Assembly: GCA_036841525.1 (NCBI GenBank)
Contig: DAITVZ010000003.1
Location: 1-64,000, forward strand
DNA: 64,000 nt
Reading direction: 5' to 3'
DNA from: JAAYEA01 sp012689325
Lineage (GTDB): Bacteria > Chloroflexota > Anaerolineae > JAAYEA01
The translations under genes were made by a program, and so were the position numbers. Of the stretch, positions 34,371 through 43,679 are shown in pieces. Each line of letters begins with the position of its first letter. Position 1 is the first letter of the stretch. The notes under the pieces were generated by a model, which worked only from the letters and a program-made list of their open reading frames with translations, was not told the origin of the DNA and ran no database searches.

Positions 34371-35153
34371 ATGCCAGATAACGGAGCACCCGATCAGGCC
34401 GGGTATCGCGTCCAGTTGGAGATCTATGAAGGCCCCCTGGACCTCCTGCTGCGCCTCATCGAGCGAGACGAGATGGACATCACCCAGGTCTCCCTGGCGC
34501 GCGTCACCGACCAGTACCTGGCCTACCTGGGGGCGCTGCAACAGGCCCGCGTGGACGACCTGGCCGAGTTCCTGGTGATCGCCGCCAAGCTGATCCTCAT
34601 CAAGTCACGGGTGCTGCTCCCCCGGCCCGACGCGCTGGGCGAGCAGGAAGAGGACGTCGGCGAGGACCTGGTGGAGCGGCTCAAGGAGTACCGCCGCTTC
34701 AAGCAGGTGGCTGGCCTGCTGCGCGAGCGCGAGGAGCAGGGCCTGCGCTCCTACGCCCGGCTGGTTCCCGCCGCGAGGCCGGAGGCGGCGTTGCCCCCCG
34801 GCGGCGGCGACGCGGCCCTGCTGATGGAAGCCATGCTCCAGATCCTGCGCGAGCGCCGGGAAAAGCCCGTCGTCGACCGGGTGATGCCTCCGCTGCGTGT
34901 CACCATCTCGGAAAAGATCGCCCATATCGATGCCCTCTTGGCAGAGCGCTCCAGAATCGTCTTTCGGGACCTCTTGCGGGCCTGCGCCTCCCGGCTGGAG
35001 ATCGTGGTGAGCTTTCTCGCCATGCTCGAGATGATCAAGCAGGTGCGGGTGCGGGTGGAGCAGGATGGGCTCTTTGGCGAGATCACCATCGTCCCGGTCG
35101 CGCCCGGGGAGGCCGAGCCCGCGCCGGCGGAGGAGAACCATGAACCCCTATGA
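34371..35153 (+). CDS. scpA: Segregation and condensation protein A (kleisin)
   Basis: The 260-residue kleisin has the N-terminal motif YEGPLDLLLRLIERDEMDI, followed by the LIKSRVLLPRP segment, a charged linker and a C-terminal winged helix (MLEMIKQVRVRVEQDGLFGEI) that binds the Smc head. ScpA joins Smc and ScpB to condense and separate chromosomes. No scpB follows, although it often does; the next gene, a sugar kinase, overlaps its end by 14 bases. The Shine-Dalgarno is weak. Confidence 0.92.
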   Translation: MPDNGAPDQAGYRVQLEIYEGPLDLLLRLIERDEMDITQVSLARVTDQYLAYLGALQQARVDDLAEFLVIAAKLILIKSRVLLPRPDALGEQEEDVGEDLVERLKEYRRFKQVAGLLREREEQGLRSYARLVPAARPEAALPPGGGDAALLMEAMLQILRERREKPVVDRVMPPLRVTISEKIAHIDALLAERSRIVFRDLLRACASRLEIVVSFLAMLEMIKQVRVRVEQDGLFGEITIVPVAPGEAEPAPAEENHEPL

Positions 35154-36150
35154 CCTCATCTCGATAGGCCGCGCTTGCCTGGACCTCTATGCCAACGAGA
35201 TCGGCGTCGCGCTTCCGGAGGTCAAGAGCTTTGCGGCCTACGTCGGAGGCTGTCCGGCCAACGTCGCCGTGGGCGCCGCGCGGCTCGGGCTCAAGGTGGC
35301 GATGGTCTCCGCCGTGGGCGCCGACCCGGTGGGCGACTTTGTGCAGCGCTTCCTGGCCGCGGAGGGGATCGAGACCAAATACATCAGTCGCAAGCCGCAG
35401 CACCGCACCGGCGCCGCGGCGCTGTCCATCATGCCGCCCGACCGCTTCCCGCTGATCTATTACCGCGAGAACGCCGCCGATATCCAGCTCGACATCGACG
35501 ACGTGCTGGCCGCCCCCTTCGCCCAGGCCAGGGCCGTGCTGATCTCGGGCACCGGCTTGAGCAAGGAGCCCAGCCGCAGCGCCACCCTCCTGGCGGCGGA
35601 GCAGGCGCGCGCCGCCGGCGCGACCACCTTCCTGGACCTCGACCTGCGCACCGACCAATGGCACGACCCTCGGGCGTACGGCGTGACCATGCGCGCCGCC
35701 CTGCGCAGCATCGATGTGGTGATCGGCACCGAGGACGAGCTTCGCGCCTGCAACCTGCACGACCCCTCGCAGCTTTCGGTGCGCGATTCGCAGGTCTCCT
35801 CCGCCAACGTCACCGGCGACCTGGCCGCCGCCGTCCAACGCGTGCTGGATGGCGGGCCGCGGCTGGTGGTGGTCAAGCAGGGACGGCGGGGCGCTGCCCT
35901 GGTGGAGGCGGGACGGGAGCCGGTCGAGATCCCCGGCTTCCCGGCAGAGATCCTCAACACCCTGGGCGCGGGCGATGCCTTTGCCGGTGGATTGCTCTAC
36001 GGCTTTGCGCAGGGGTGGGACTGGCCCAAGGCTGCCCGGCTGGGCAACGCCTGCGGCGCCATCGTCGTCACGCGGCATGCCTGCTCCAGCGCCATGCCCA
36101 CCATGGCCGAGGTCGAGGCGTTCGTCCACCAGCGCGGCGAGACGCTCTAG
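35140..36150 (+). CDS. iolC: PfkB-family kinase, IolC-like (5-dehydro-2-deoxygluconokinase)
   Basis: The 336-residue protein starts MNPYDLISIG behind GGAGGAG, within the 3' end of scpA. PfkB signature 1 is AAYVGGCPANVAVGAARLG (near 34). Signature 2 is NTLGAGDAFAGGLLYG (near 276), with the catalytic Asp in GAGDA. The ending LGNACGAIVVTRHACSSAMP matches IolC, which phosphorylates 5-dehydro-2-deoxy-gluconate in inositol breakdown. No other iol genes are beside it, so a related keto-deoxy sugar acid is possible. Confidence 0.85.
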   Translation: MNPYDLISIGRACLDLYANEIGVALPEVKSFAAYVGGCPANVAVGAARLGLKVAMVSAVGADPVGDFVQRFLAAEGIETKYISRKPQHRTGAAALSIMPPDRFPLIYYRENAADIQLDIDDVLAAPFAQARAVLISGTGLSKEPSRSATLLAAEQARAAGATTFLDLDLRTDQWHDPRAYGVTMRAALRSIDVVIGTEDELRACNLHDPSQLSVRDSQVSSANVTGDLAAAVQRVLDGGPRLVVVKQGRRGAALVEAGREPVEIPGFPAEILNTLGAGDAFAGGLLYGFAQGWDWPKAARLGNACGAIVVTRHACSSAMPTMAEVEAFVHQRGETL

Positions 36151-36156
36151 GCCGGA

Positions 36157-36897
36157 TCACAGCGCGCGCATCAACGCCACGAGCACGAGAAACCCCGCCA
36201 GGAAGCCAAAGGTGGCCTGATGCTCATAGCCGTGGCTATGGCTCTCCGGGATCAACTCGTCGGAGACCACATAGAGCATGGCCCCGCCGGCAAAGGCCAG
36301 GCTGAGCGGCAAGAGCTCCGCGACGAGCGAGACAAAGACGGCGCCCACCAGCGCCGCCAGCGGCTCCGACATCCCCGAAGCCAGCGTCCAGCCCAGATAG
36401 CGCCGCGCCGGCATGCCGCAGGCGCGAAATGGCCCCGCCACCGCGATGCCCTCCGGGATATTGTGCAGGGCGATCGCCAAGGCCAGCAACAGCCCCAGCC
36501 GCGGCTGGGCGGCATAGCTGGTTCCCACGGCCAAGCCCTCCGGGATGTTGTGGAGCGCCATGGCCGTCATCAGCAGCAGCCCGCGCCGGTATTCCACGTG
36601 GTTGGTACACACAAAGGGCAGATGCTCGTGCTCGTGGGGAAGCTGCCGGTCCAGCAGGAACATCGCCGCCGCGCCAATCGCTACCCCCGCCAGCGCCACC
36701 AGGGTTCCCCCCTCGGTCAGCGCCTCGTGAATCAGGCCCATGGTCGCCACCGCCGTCATCACTCCGGCCGCAAACCCGAGCAGCGAGTCATAGACCCGCA
36801 TATCGAAACGTCGAAAAGTCAGCACCAGCAGGCCGCCGAGGCCCGTGGCCAATCCGGCAACCAAGCTTAACAGGAAGGCATTGAGCACAACCGTCAC
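36157..36897 (-). CDS. ZIP-family metal transporter
   Basis: 246 residues from a GTG start behind AGGAGG. Eight membrane helices with the two metal-binding motifs HNIPEGLAVG and HNIPEGIAVA in TM4 and TM5. The loop before them has a His-rich stretch (LPHEHEHLP). ZIP proteins bring Zn2+ or Fe2+ into the cytoplasm. The GufA/ZupT-like layout fits. Its stop lies 7 bases from the convergent kinase stop. Confidence 0.9.
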   Translation of the reverse strand: MTVVLNAFLLSLVAGLATGLGGLLVLTFRRFDMRVYDSLLGFAAGVMTAVATMGLIHEALTEGGTLVALAGVAIGAAAMFLLDRQLPHEHEHLPFVCTNHVEYRRGLLLMTAMALHNIPEGLAVGTSYAAQPRLGLLLALAIALHNIPEGIAVAGPFRACGMPARRYLGWTLASGMSEPLAALVGAVFVSLVAELLPLSLAFAGGAMLYVVSDELIPESHSHGYEHQATFGFLAGFLVLVALMRAL

Positions 36898-37093
36898 TGG
36901 CTTGCCTCCTGCCAGCGCAGCTCTCGGCGCGATCTCAGGCTCGTCTCTTGCATACGTCCCCTCTGGTTCCCGGAGGGCTGGCGGCTCGCGCCGCGCGCCT
37001 CGGATTCGTTGTTGGCACGGTCAGGCGGGGCTATTATGCTCAGGTTGGCGGCGGGTGTCAAACCGGCTGTGGCGCCGGCCACACGCCCGAACC

Positions 37094-38764
37094 TCAGCGC
37101 AGCGCCGTCCGCACTTGCTCCACCGTGGCGCAGCGCAGACACTCCTCCGCTGCCCGGATGGCCTCGCGCGCGTCCAGAAGCGCGATCGCCTCGCGCACCG
37201 CAGGGATGGCCGCGGGCTCCATCGAGAGGACGCCCAGCCCCAGCCCGACCCACAGCTTGGCCAGCGCCGGGTCCGCGGCCAGCTCGCCGCAGATGGAGAG
37301 CGGCTTGCCCGCCGCCCGGGCAGCGGCGACGACGCGTTCCACCAGCCGCAGCAGCGCCGGCTGCGGCCCGGCCCCCAGCGCCGCCACCATCGGATCGTCC
37401 CGATCGGCGGCCATTAGGTACTGCGCCAGGTCGTTGGTCCCCAGGCTGAGCAGTTCGGCCTCCGCCGCCAACGCGTCCGCCAGCAGTGCCAGGCCAGGGA
37501 CCTCGACCATGCACCCCACCGCCACCGGCGGCGCGTCCACGCCCTGCGCCGCCAGCCCGGCCCGCGCCACATCCACCAGCTCCCGCGCGGCGCGCCATTG
37601 CTCCATGGTGCTCACCAGGGGAAAGGTGATGCGGATATCTCCGCCCGAGGGCCGCGCCGCCCTCAGGATGGCGCGCAGTTGGGCGAGAAACGCCTCGGGC
37701 TGCGCCAGGCTCGCGCGGATGCCGCGCAGCCCCAGCGCCGGGTTCGCCTCCTGGCGAGTGGTAGCTCCGCCACGCTTGTCCGCGCTCTGGTCCAGCGTGC
37801 GGATCACTAGCGGTCGCCCGCCCAGCGCCTGGGCGATCTCGGCGTAGGCTGCCGCCTGCTCCAGCTCGCCCGGCAGGCGCCCCTGCCCCAGGTACAGGAA
37901 CTCGGTGCGCAAGAGCCCCACGCCCTCAGCGCCCGCCCGCACGGCCCGCCGCGCACCTTCCGCCGAGGCGATATTGGCCCACAGGCTGATCGCCCGCCCA
38001 TCCCGGGTGATGGCGCGCCCTGGCTTGGCCAGGGGCTGGCGCGATCGGCCCGACGGCGCGGCGCGGGGCTGCGCGTCCAGGCGTCCGCCATCGCCATCCA
38101 GAGCGACCGGCTGCCCCTCAGCCACCTGCTCGAGCGCCTCGCCCAGCCCGATGACCATCGGCAGGCCCATGCTCCGCGCGAGGATAGCCGCATGGGAGGT
38201 CGGGCTGCCGCCAGAGACGGCGAGCCCCGCCGCCCCGGCCCGCGCCAGCATCAGCACGTCGGAGGCCAGCAGCTCCCGCGCCAGCACGACCCGCCCAGAC
38301 AAGTCGCCCACCACACGCCGCGGCTCCCCCGAAAGGAGGCGCACCACCCGGGCGCCAACATCGAGCAGGTCGTCGGCCCGCGAGAGCCAGGGCTCCTCGC
38401 CGATGGCGCGCACCTGCTCCGCCGCCTCTTGCGCGCCTTGCCACCAAGCCGGGGCGGCCGCTTGGCCCTCGGCGATGCGAGCGCGGGCGCTTTCAACCAG
38501 CGCAGGGTCCTGCAGGAACTGCTCCTGCGCCTCCAGAATCCCGGCGTCGCCGGCGCCGAGCCGCGCCTCCGTCTCACCGGCCAGCTCGCGCAGCTCCCGG
38601 CGCGCCGCCTCCAGCGCCCGCTCCAGGCGCAGCCTCTCCAGGGCGGGATCGCCGCCCTCCGCCGTCGGCGCGGCGAACTCGGCGGCTCGATAGTGGAAAG
38701 CCCGCCCCCGCGCCGCGCCCGGTGATACGGCCTGCCCCGCCAGCCCCAAACGGCCCGTAATCAT
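37094..38764 (-). CDS. ptsI: PTS enzyme I (PEP-protein phosphotransferase)
   Basis: The 556-residue protein starts MITGRLGLAG; an ATG at 38806 would add 14 residues. It has an HPr-binding helical domain, the swivelling phospho-His segment GGSPTSHAAILARS, and a PEP-binding barrel with AGAEGVGLLRTEFLYLG, RTLDQSADKR, LGTNDLAQYLMAADRDDP and the catalytic Cys in ICGELAAD. It would pass phosphate from PEP to HPr. No HPr or sugar-specific EII genes are in the window. It may serve a regulatory PTS or a dihydroxyacetone kinase. The Shine-Dalgarno is weak. Confidence 0.9.
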   Translation of the reverse strand: MITGRLGLAGQAVSPGAARGRAFHYRAAEFAAPTAEGGDPALERLRLERALEAARRELRELAGETEARLGAGDAGILEAQEQFLQDPALVESARARIAEGQAAAPAWWQGAQEAAEQVRAIGEEPWLSRADDLLDVGARVVRLLSGEPRRVVGDLSGRVVLARELLASDVLMLARAGAAGLAVSGGSPTSHAAILARSMGLPMVIGLGEALEQVAEGQPVALDGDGGRLDAQPRAAPSGRSRQPLAKPGRAITRDGRAISLWANIASAEGARRAVRAGAEGVGLLRTEFLYLGQGRLPGELEQAAAYAEIAQALGGRPLVIRTLDQSADKRGGATTRQEANPALGLRGIRASLAQPEAFLAQLRAILRAARPSGGDIRITFPLVSTMEQWRAARELVDVARAGLAAQGVDAPPVAVGCMVEVPGLALLADALAAEAELLSLGTNDLAQYLMAADRDDPMVAALGAGPQPALLRLVERVVAAARAAGKPLSICGELAADPALAKLWVGLGLGVLSMEPAAIPAVREAIALLDAREAIRAAEECLRCATVEQVRTALR

Positions 38765-38909
38765 CTTGACTCGCTCGCCATTTCGTGGTATAAATGTATC
38801 GTGGCCCATGTGGGCTATCTGCCCGCCGCCAGGGCCACGGCAGATTCTAGCACGCAGCGCGCGGCCCGGCAAAGCGCTCGGGCGCCAGCGATGATATAGG
38901 AGAGCCAAC

Positions 38910-39908
38910 ATGGGCGACAGCAAGAAGAAATGCGTGGTGGGCGTCGACCTCGGCGGGACCAAGATCCTCACCGCTGCGGTGGATAAGCGAGGCCGCATCC
39001 TGGCCCAGCACAAGCAGGCAACGCTGGCCGAGGAAGGCCCCATGCGGGTCATCGCGCGCATGGCCGAGGCCGTCAAGCTCGTCGCCGCCGAGGCAGCGCA
39101 GAAGGACGGCGCGCCCATCGCCATCGGGATCGGCTCGCCCGGCCCGCTGAACCCGGTCACGGGGGTGGTCCTGAGCGCGCCCAACCTCGCGGGCTGGACC
39201 GATATCCCTCTGGCCAAGCTCATGGAAAAACGCGCTGGCCTGCCCGCCTACATCGAGAACGACGTGAACGCCGGCACCTATGGTGAGTTCAAGCTGGGCG
39301 CCGGCAAAGGGAAGCGGGACGTGGTGGGCATCTTTGTGGGCACCGGCATCGGCGGCGGCCTCATCCTCAATGGGCGGCTGCGCAGCGGCTTCCGGCACAT
39401 GGCCGGCGAGCTCGGGCACGTGGTGATCGCCGTGGATGGGCCCCTCTGCGGCTGCGGCAAGCCGGGATGCCTGGAGGCGCTGGTCAGCCGCACCGCCATC
39501 GAGCGCGACATCCGAGCGGCCATCCAGTCCGGGCGCTCCAGCATCGTGACTGAGCTGGCTGGCCCCGAGATGCGCCTGACCAGCGGCGTGCTCGCCAAGG
39601 CGGTGGAGGCCCGTGACCCCGTCGTGAGCGAGGTGATGGACCGCGTGCCGTACTATCTCGGGATCTATGTGGCGAACATGGTCAACATCCTCGACCCCGA
39701 GATGGTCATCCTGGGGGGCGGCGTCATGGAGGCCTTTGGCGAGACCTTCCTCGGGCCCATCCGCGAGACCGCCAGGCGCTACTTTATCTCGGCGCAGGAC
39801 GCCGACAAGGTCGCCATCGTGCCAGCCAAGCTGGGCGACAACGCCGGAGTCCTCGGCGCCGCCATGCTCGCCTGGGAGCGGCACAAGGCTGCCAAAGCGA
39901 AGAAATAG
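38910..39908 (+). CDS. ROK-family sugar kinase (glucokinase-like)
   Basis: 332 residues. The ATP motif GVDLGGTKILTAAV is at the start, then NDVNAGTYGEF, the sugar-binding GHVVIAVDGPLCGCGKPGCLEA with the ROK zinc site (CGCGKPGC plus His), and a C-terminal VNILDPEMVILGGGV. There is no helix-turn-helix, so it is a kinase rather than a repressor. Likely substrates are glucose, N-acetylglucosamine or mannose. ATAGGAGAG precedes the ATG. It is divergent from ptsI. Confidence 0.93.
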   Translation: MGDSKKKCVVGVDLGGTKILTAAVDKRGRILAQHKQATLAEEGPMRVIARMAEAVKLVAAEAAQKDGAPIAIGIGSPGPLNPVTGVVLSAPNLAGWTDIPLAKLMEKRAGLPAYIENDVNAGTYGEFKLGAGKGKRDVVGIFVGTGIGGGLILNGRLRSGFRHMAGELGHVVIAVDGPLCGCGKPGCLEALVSRTAIERDIRAAIQSGRSSIVTELAGPEMRLTSGVLAKAVEARDPVVSEVMDRVPYYLGIYVANMVNILDPEMVILGGGVMEAFGETFLGPIRETARRYFISAQDADKVAIVPAKLGDNAGVLGAAMLAWERHKAAKAKK

Positions 39909-39916
39909 CGGTCCGG

Positions 39917-40663
39917 CTAGATGGCCGCCTTCAGCCTGTAGACCTCCAGCGCCGTCTTGAACAGCAGGCCGTCCTGCTCCGCGGGGGTGAACCCGCTGCT
40001 CCGAATCTTGGCCAGCTCGACGGGCAGGTTGTCCGCATGGTCGGTGCCCAGCATCAGGCGCGGCCCAAAGGCGCGGCACCAGCCCCGCAAGCTATGCCCG
40101 GGCGTCCAGGAGGTGTCCCCATAGATGTTGGGGCAGGCGTCCATCGCCGCGCCCGCCTCCCCGGCCAGAATGATGTGCCCGCAGTGGGCCATCACCACCT
40201 TGACCTGGGCGAACTCGCGCGCCATGGGGATCAGGGCGACCGGCGCGGCAAAGGGGACGCCGCCCCCGGTATGGACCATAAGGGGCACCTCCAGTTGGTT
40301 GGCCATCTCCCAGACTTTGCGCGCCGCCCGGGAGCCGGGCTGCACGCCGTGGGCCAACGGGTGCAGCTTGATCCCCACAAAGCCCAGTTCCCGCACGCAC
40401 CGCCGCACCTCGTAGCGATAGTCGTCGTCGGACAAGTGCGGCGAGGGATTGGCCATGCCAAAAAACCGGCCCGGGAACTCGCGACAGAGCGCGGCGATGG
40501 CGTCGTGCTGCGCGCGCACATCTGCCAGGTTGTGGCAGGTCCCCGGCTGCACGATCTGGATAATGCCCTCGCACTCGGCCATCTTGCCCAGCAGGTATTG
40601 CTTCTCAAAGCTCTCATCAAAAGTGTGGTCATACCCCAGATGCACGTGGACGTCGACGATCAT
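39917..40663 (-). CDS. Amidohydrolase-2 family metal hydrolase
   Basis: The 248-residue barrel starts MIVDVHVHLGY (metal His pair), then GIKLHPLAHG, PLMVHTGGG, VVMAHCGH and a late Asp in MLGTDHADN. This is the amidohydrolase_2 group, which includes decarboxylases and lactonases of aromatic or sugar acids. GGGGAG precedes the ATG. Substrate unknown. It is convergent with the ROK kinase. Confidence 0.87.
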   Translation of the reverse strand: MIVDVHVHLGYDHTFDESFEKQYLLGKMAECEGIIQIVQPGTCHNLADVRAQHDAIAALCREFPGRFFGMANPSPHLSDDDYRYEVRRCVRELGFVGIKLHPLAHGVQPGSRAARKVWEMANQLEVPLMVHTGGGVPFAAPVALIPMAREFAQVKVVMAHCGHIILAGEAGAAMDACPNIYGDTSWTPGHSLRGWCRAFGPRLMLGTDHADNLPVELAKIRSSGFTPAEQDGLLFKTALEVYRLKAAI

Positions 40664-40723
40664 CGCGGTCTCCCCTTCCTCTCTCGGCTGACGCTGGCTG
40701 CATCATAGCGGCAACGCGGCGGC

Positions 40724-40751
40724 TTGTCAAAATCCGCGCTTGGTGTATGCT
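40724..40751 (+). promoter_or_regulatory. Promoter of the CrtI-like/2Fe-2S reductase pair
   Basis: TTGTCA (40724-40729), 16-base spacer, TATGCT (40746-40751), about 90 bases before the first ATG. Confidence 0.6.
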
Positions 40752-40841
40752 TTGCCCCAGCGTCGGTTTGGCTCCGGCGCGTCCCAGGCGTCGGCGGCCT
40801 GGCTTACACGCGCCGCGCGCACCCACAAAGGAGAGGAGAGC

Positions 40842-42386
40842 ATGCCACAACCGCAGGCGTTCGATTGCGTGGTCATCGGCGCGGGCAACGGCGGCCTATC
40901 CGCCGCCGCCCAGCTCGCCGCCAAGGGCGTCAAGACGCTCCTGCTCGAGCAGCACAACCTGCCGGGCGGGTTCGCCACGAGCTTTCGCCGGGGGCGCTTC
41001 GAGTTTGAGGCCGCCCTGCACGAGTTCGCCGACATCGGCTCGCCGACAGAGAAGGGAGGGGTGCGCACCTACCTGGAGGACGAGCTGGGCGTCCATCTCG
41101 ACTGGGTCGAGGTCCCCGAGGCCTTCCGCCTGATCCTCACCGACCCCGGCCACGAGATGGACATCACCATGCCCTATGGCGTCGAGGCGTATATCGACGC
41201 CCTGGAGCGCCACGTCCCCGGTTCGCGCGAGGCGGTCACTCGTTATGTCGAGTTATGCGACGAGGTGGGGGCCGCCTTCAACTACCTGGGGCAGTCGCGA
41301 GGCAACCCCGACCGCAAGGTGCTCACCAGCCAGTACGCCAATTTCCTCAAGACCTGCCCCTACAGCATGGAGCAGGTGGCCAATGCGCTGCGCATTCCCC
41401 AGCGGGCCAAGGACATCCTGCACGCGCAGTGGACCTACATCGGCCCCTCCGCCGACCGGCTGAACTTTACCATCTATGCCGCGATGATGAGCAAGTTCAT
41501 CCACTATAGCGCCTATATCCCCCGGCAGCGCTCGCACCAGTTCTCCTCAGTGGTGCTGGCCCGCTTCCGCGAACTGGGTGGCGAGGTGCGCCTGAACACG
41601 CGCGCGGAACAGGTGCTCGTGGAGGATGGCCGGATCACGGGGGTGGTCACCTCGCAGGGCGACCGCATCGCCACCCACCACGTCATCTCGAACGCCTCCG
41701 CCACCTCCGTGTACAGCCGCCTGATCGCCCCCCAGGAGGCCGTCCCCGAGCTCGCCCGGCGGCAGTGCAACGCGCGGGTGCAGGGCCTCGCCGGCTTTGT
41801 CGTCTACCTGGGGCTGGACGCGCCGCTGCACGAGCTGGGGATCGACGAGTACAGCATCTTTGTCTACGCCAACATGGACACGGCCGAAATGTACCAGACC
41901 TTTGGGCGGCTGGCCGCGCCCAAAGTGCAGGCCGCCATGTGCCTCAATAACGCCCTCCCCGACTGCTCGCCGGCGGGCACCTCGATGATCACCATCACCA
42001 CGCTCTTCCGGCCCGACGTCTGGAGCCGGGTCACGCCCAAGGATTATGTCAAGACCAAGAGCCGTATCGCCAGCGACCTCATCGCGGACTTGGCCAATGC
42101 CACCGGCGCGCCGCTGCACGACCACATCGAAGAGATCGAGGTTGCCACGCCGCTCACCTTCGCCCGCTACACCGGCACCCACGCCGGGACCATCTATGGC
42201 TACGAGCCGGAGCCCTGGGATTCCCTGATCCCCCGCATGATGTCCATGCCCGCCGACAAAGTCATCCAGGGGCTCGAGTTCTGCGGCGGCTACGCCTTCC
42301 GCTGCCACGGCTACAGCAGTTCCTTCATGTCCGGCCAGACCGCGGCGCTCCTGACGCTGCGCGAGCTCAACCAGGAAGGGAGATGA
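40842..42386 (+). CDS. CrtI-like FAD-dependent oxidoreductase
   Basis: The 514-residue protein starts MPQPQAFDCV behind GGAGAGGAG. It has the FAD Rossmann motif CVVIGAGNGGLSAAAQLAAKG (split: VIGAGNGGLSAAAQLA), then LLEQHNLPGGFATSFRRGRF. Its C-terminus (GLEFCGGYAFRCHGYSSSFM) recalls the FAD-closing end of phytoene desaturases and retinol saturases. There are no other carotenoid genes here, so the substrate is likely another polyunsaturated lipid or quinone-like molecule. Four bases separate it from the next gene, an electron-transfer reductase that probably feeds it. Confidence 0.85.
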   Translation: MPQPQAFDCVVIGAGNGGLSAAAQLAAKGVKTLLLEQHNLPGGFATSFRRGRFEFEAALHEFADIGSPTEKGGVRTYLEDELGVHLDWVEVPEAFRLILTDPGHEMDITMPYGVEAYIDALERHVPGSREAVTRYVELCDEVGAAFNYLGQSRGNPDRKVLTSQYANFLKTCPYSMEQVANALRIPQRAKDILHAQWTYIGPSADRLNFTIYAAMMSKFIHYSAYIPRQRSHQFSSVVLARFRELGGEVRLNTRAEQVLVEDGRITGVVTSQGDRIATHHVISNASATSVYSRLIAPQEAVPELARRQCNARVQGLAGFVVYLGLDAPLHELGIDEYSIFVYANMDTAEMYQTFGRLAAPKVQAAMCLNNALPDCSPAGTSMITITTLFRPDVWSRVTPKDYVKTKSRIASDLIADLANATGAPLHDHIEEIEVATPLTFARYTGTHAGTIYGYEPEPWDSLIPRMMSMPADKVIQGLEFCGGYAFRCHGYSSSFMSGQTAALLTLRELNQEGR

Positions 42387-42390
42387 GACG

Positions 42391-43602
42391 ATGAAGGTCA
42401 GCGTCCGAGGGCACTTGATCGACCTGTTGGCCTTCAAGGGGCTGGTGGGCAGACGCAAGAAGCGCATCGCCCGCGCGCCCGCCTCCGCTATCCCCGTCCA
42501 TCCGGTCAACGAGCTGGCGCAGCAGATCCACCCTGCCGAGCTCAAGCTGCTCATCACCCAGGTGACGGACGAGACGCGCACCACCCGGAGCTTTCGCCTG
42601 GCTCCGGCGCCTGGCTCCGCCGCGCTGCCGTGCTTTCGCGCCGGCCAGTACCTCAGCATCAAGGCCGAGGTGGACGGCGTCGGGATCACCCGGCCCTACT
42701 CGATCTCGTCCGCGCCGTACCAGGCGGTGGGCCCAGACGGGTTCTATGAGATCACCCTGAAGCAGACCCGCGACGGCTTCCTGACCGGCCACGCCTGGGA
42801 CCATTGGCAGGCGGGCGCCGTCCTGACGAGTTCGGGGCCGGCGGGAACCTTTTACCACGAGCCGCTGCGCGATGCGGCCAAGATCGTCGGCCTGGCGGGC
42901 GGCTCGGGCGTGACCCCCTTCCGCGCCACGGCCCGCGAGATCGTGGATGGCGACCTGGACGCCGAGCTGCTGCTCCTCTACGGCTGCAGCGCGGAGGACG
43001 ATATCCCCTTCTACCACGAGCTGCAAGAGCTCGAAGCCCGCGCCCAGGGTCGGTTCCGCATGGTCAACGTGCTGAGCTGCGAGATCACGGCGCTGGAAGG
43101 CTGCGAGCAAGGCTTTATCACCGCCGAGATCATCCGCAAGTACGCCGACGTGGCCAACGCGTCCTTCTTTGTCTGCGGCCCGCAGGCCATGTACGATTTC
43201 GTCCGCGGCGAGCTGGCGCAACTCGGCTTGCCGCCGCGCCGCATCCGGCGCGAGGCCTATGGCGAGATCAAAGCTATCGCCGCCTACCCCGGCTTCCCCG
43301 CCGAGGTCGTGGGCCAGACCTTCGGGGCTCGCGTGCGCATCGGCGAGACCGACGTCGAGATTCCGGCGCAGGCTACCGAGACGGTGCTGGTGGCCCTGGA
43401 GCGGGCGGGGCTCTGCCCGCCCTCGCAGTGCCGCTCGGGCGAGTGCGGCGTCTGCCGCTCTCTCTTGGTCTCGGGCGATGTCTTTGTCGTCCCCGATGGC
43501 GACGGCCGCCGCGCGGCGGATCGCGCGCTGGGCTATATCCACCCTTGCTCCAGCTATCCCCTCTCCGATCTCGAGATCGAGGTGCCGCGAGGCGCCAAGT
43601 AG
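42391..43602 (+). CDS. Ferredoxin-NAD(P) reductase-type protein with C-terminal 2Fe-2S domain
   Basis: 403 residues in three parts. An FAD domain (about 48-155) has RPYSISSAP. An NAD(P) domain (about 160-290) has GLAGGSGVTPFRA and FFVCGPQAMYDF. A plant-type 2Fe-2S domain (about 310-400) has four Cys in QCRSGECGVC and HPC. This is the layout of oxygenase reductases and phthalate/phenol hydroxylase components. It passes electrons from NAD(P)H, most likely to the CrtI-like flavoprotein encoded just before it. The N-terminal 45 residues are an unusual basic extension. Confidence 0.9.
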   Translation: MKVSVRGHLIDLLAFKGLVGRRKKRIARAPASAIPVHPVNELAQQIHPAELKLLITQVTDETRTTRSFRLAPAPGSAALPCFRAGQYLSIKAEVDGVGITRPYSISSAPYQAVGPDGFYEITLKQTRDGFLTGHAWDHWQAGAVLTSSGPAGTFYHEPLRDAAKIVGLAGGSGVTPFRATAREIVDGDLDAELLLLYGCSAEDDIPFYHELQELEARAQGRFRMVNVLSCEITALEGCEQGFITAEIIRKYADVANASFFVCGPQAMYDFVRGELAQLGLPPRRIRREAYGEIKAIAAYPGFPAEVVGQTFGARVRIGETDVEIPAQATETVLVALERAGLCPPSQCRSGECGVCRSLLVSGDVFVVPDGDGRRAADRALGYIHPCSSYPLSDLEIEVPRGAK

Positions 43603-43623
43603 GCGTCAGGCCCGCCAACGGAA

Positions 43624-43653
43624 AAGGGGCCGAGTCGCTGGACTCGGCCCCTT
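43624..43653. terminator. Perfect 13-bp hairpin terminator between convergent genes
   Basis: AAGGGGCCGAGTC and GACTCGGCCCCTT pair fully around a GCTG loop, 22 bases after the reductase stop and 27 before the stop of the convergent aldo/keto reductase. The A- and T-ends support bidirectional use. Confidence 0.8.
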
Positions 43654-43679
43654 GCCTTAACGGGTGCCCGCCCGGGTGG

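Noticed and set aside
40842..42386. Carotenoid biosynthesis locus
   Set aside because: Only a CrtI-like gene is present; there is no phytoene synthase or other crt gene.
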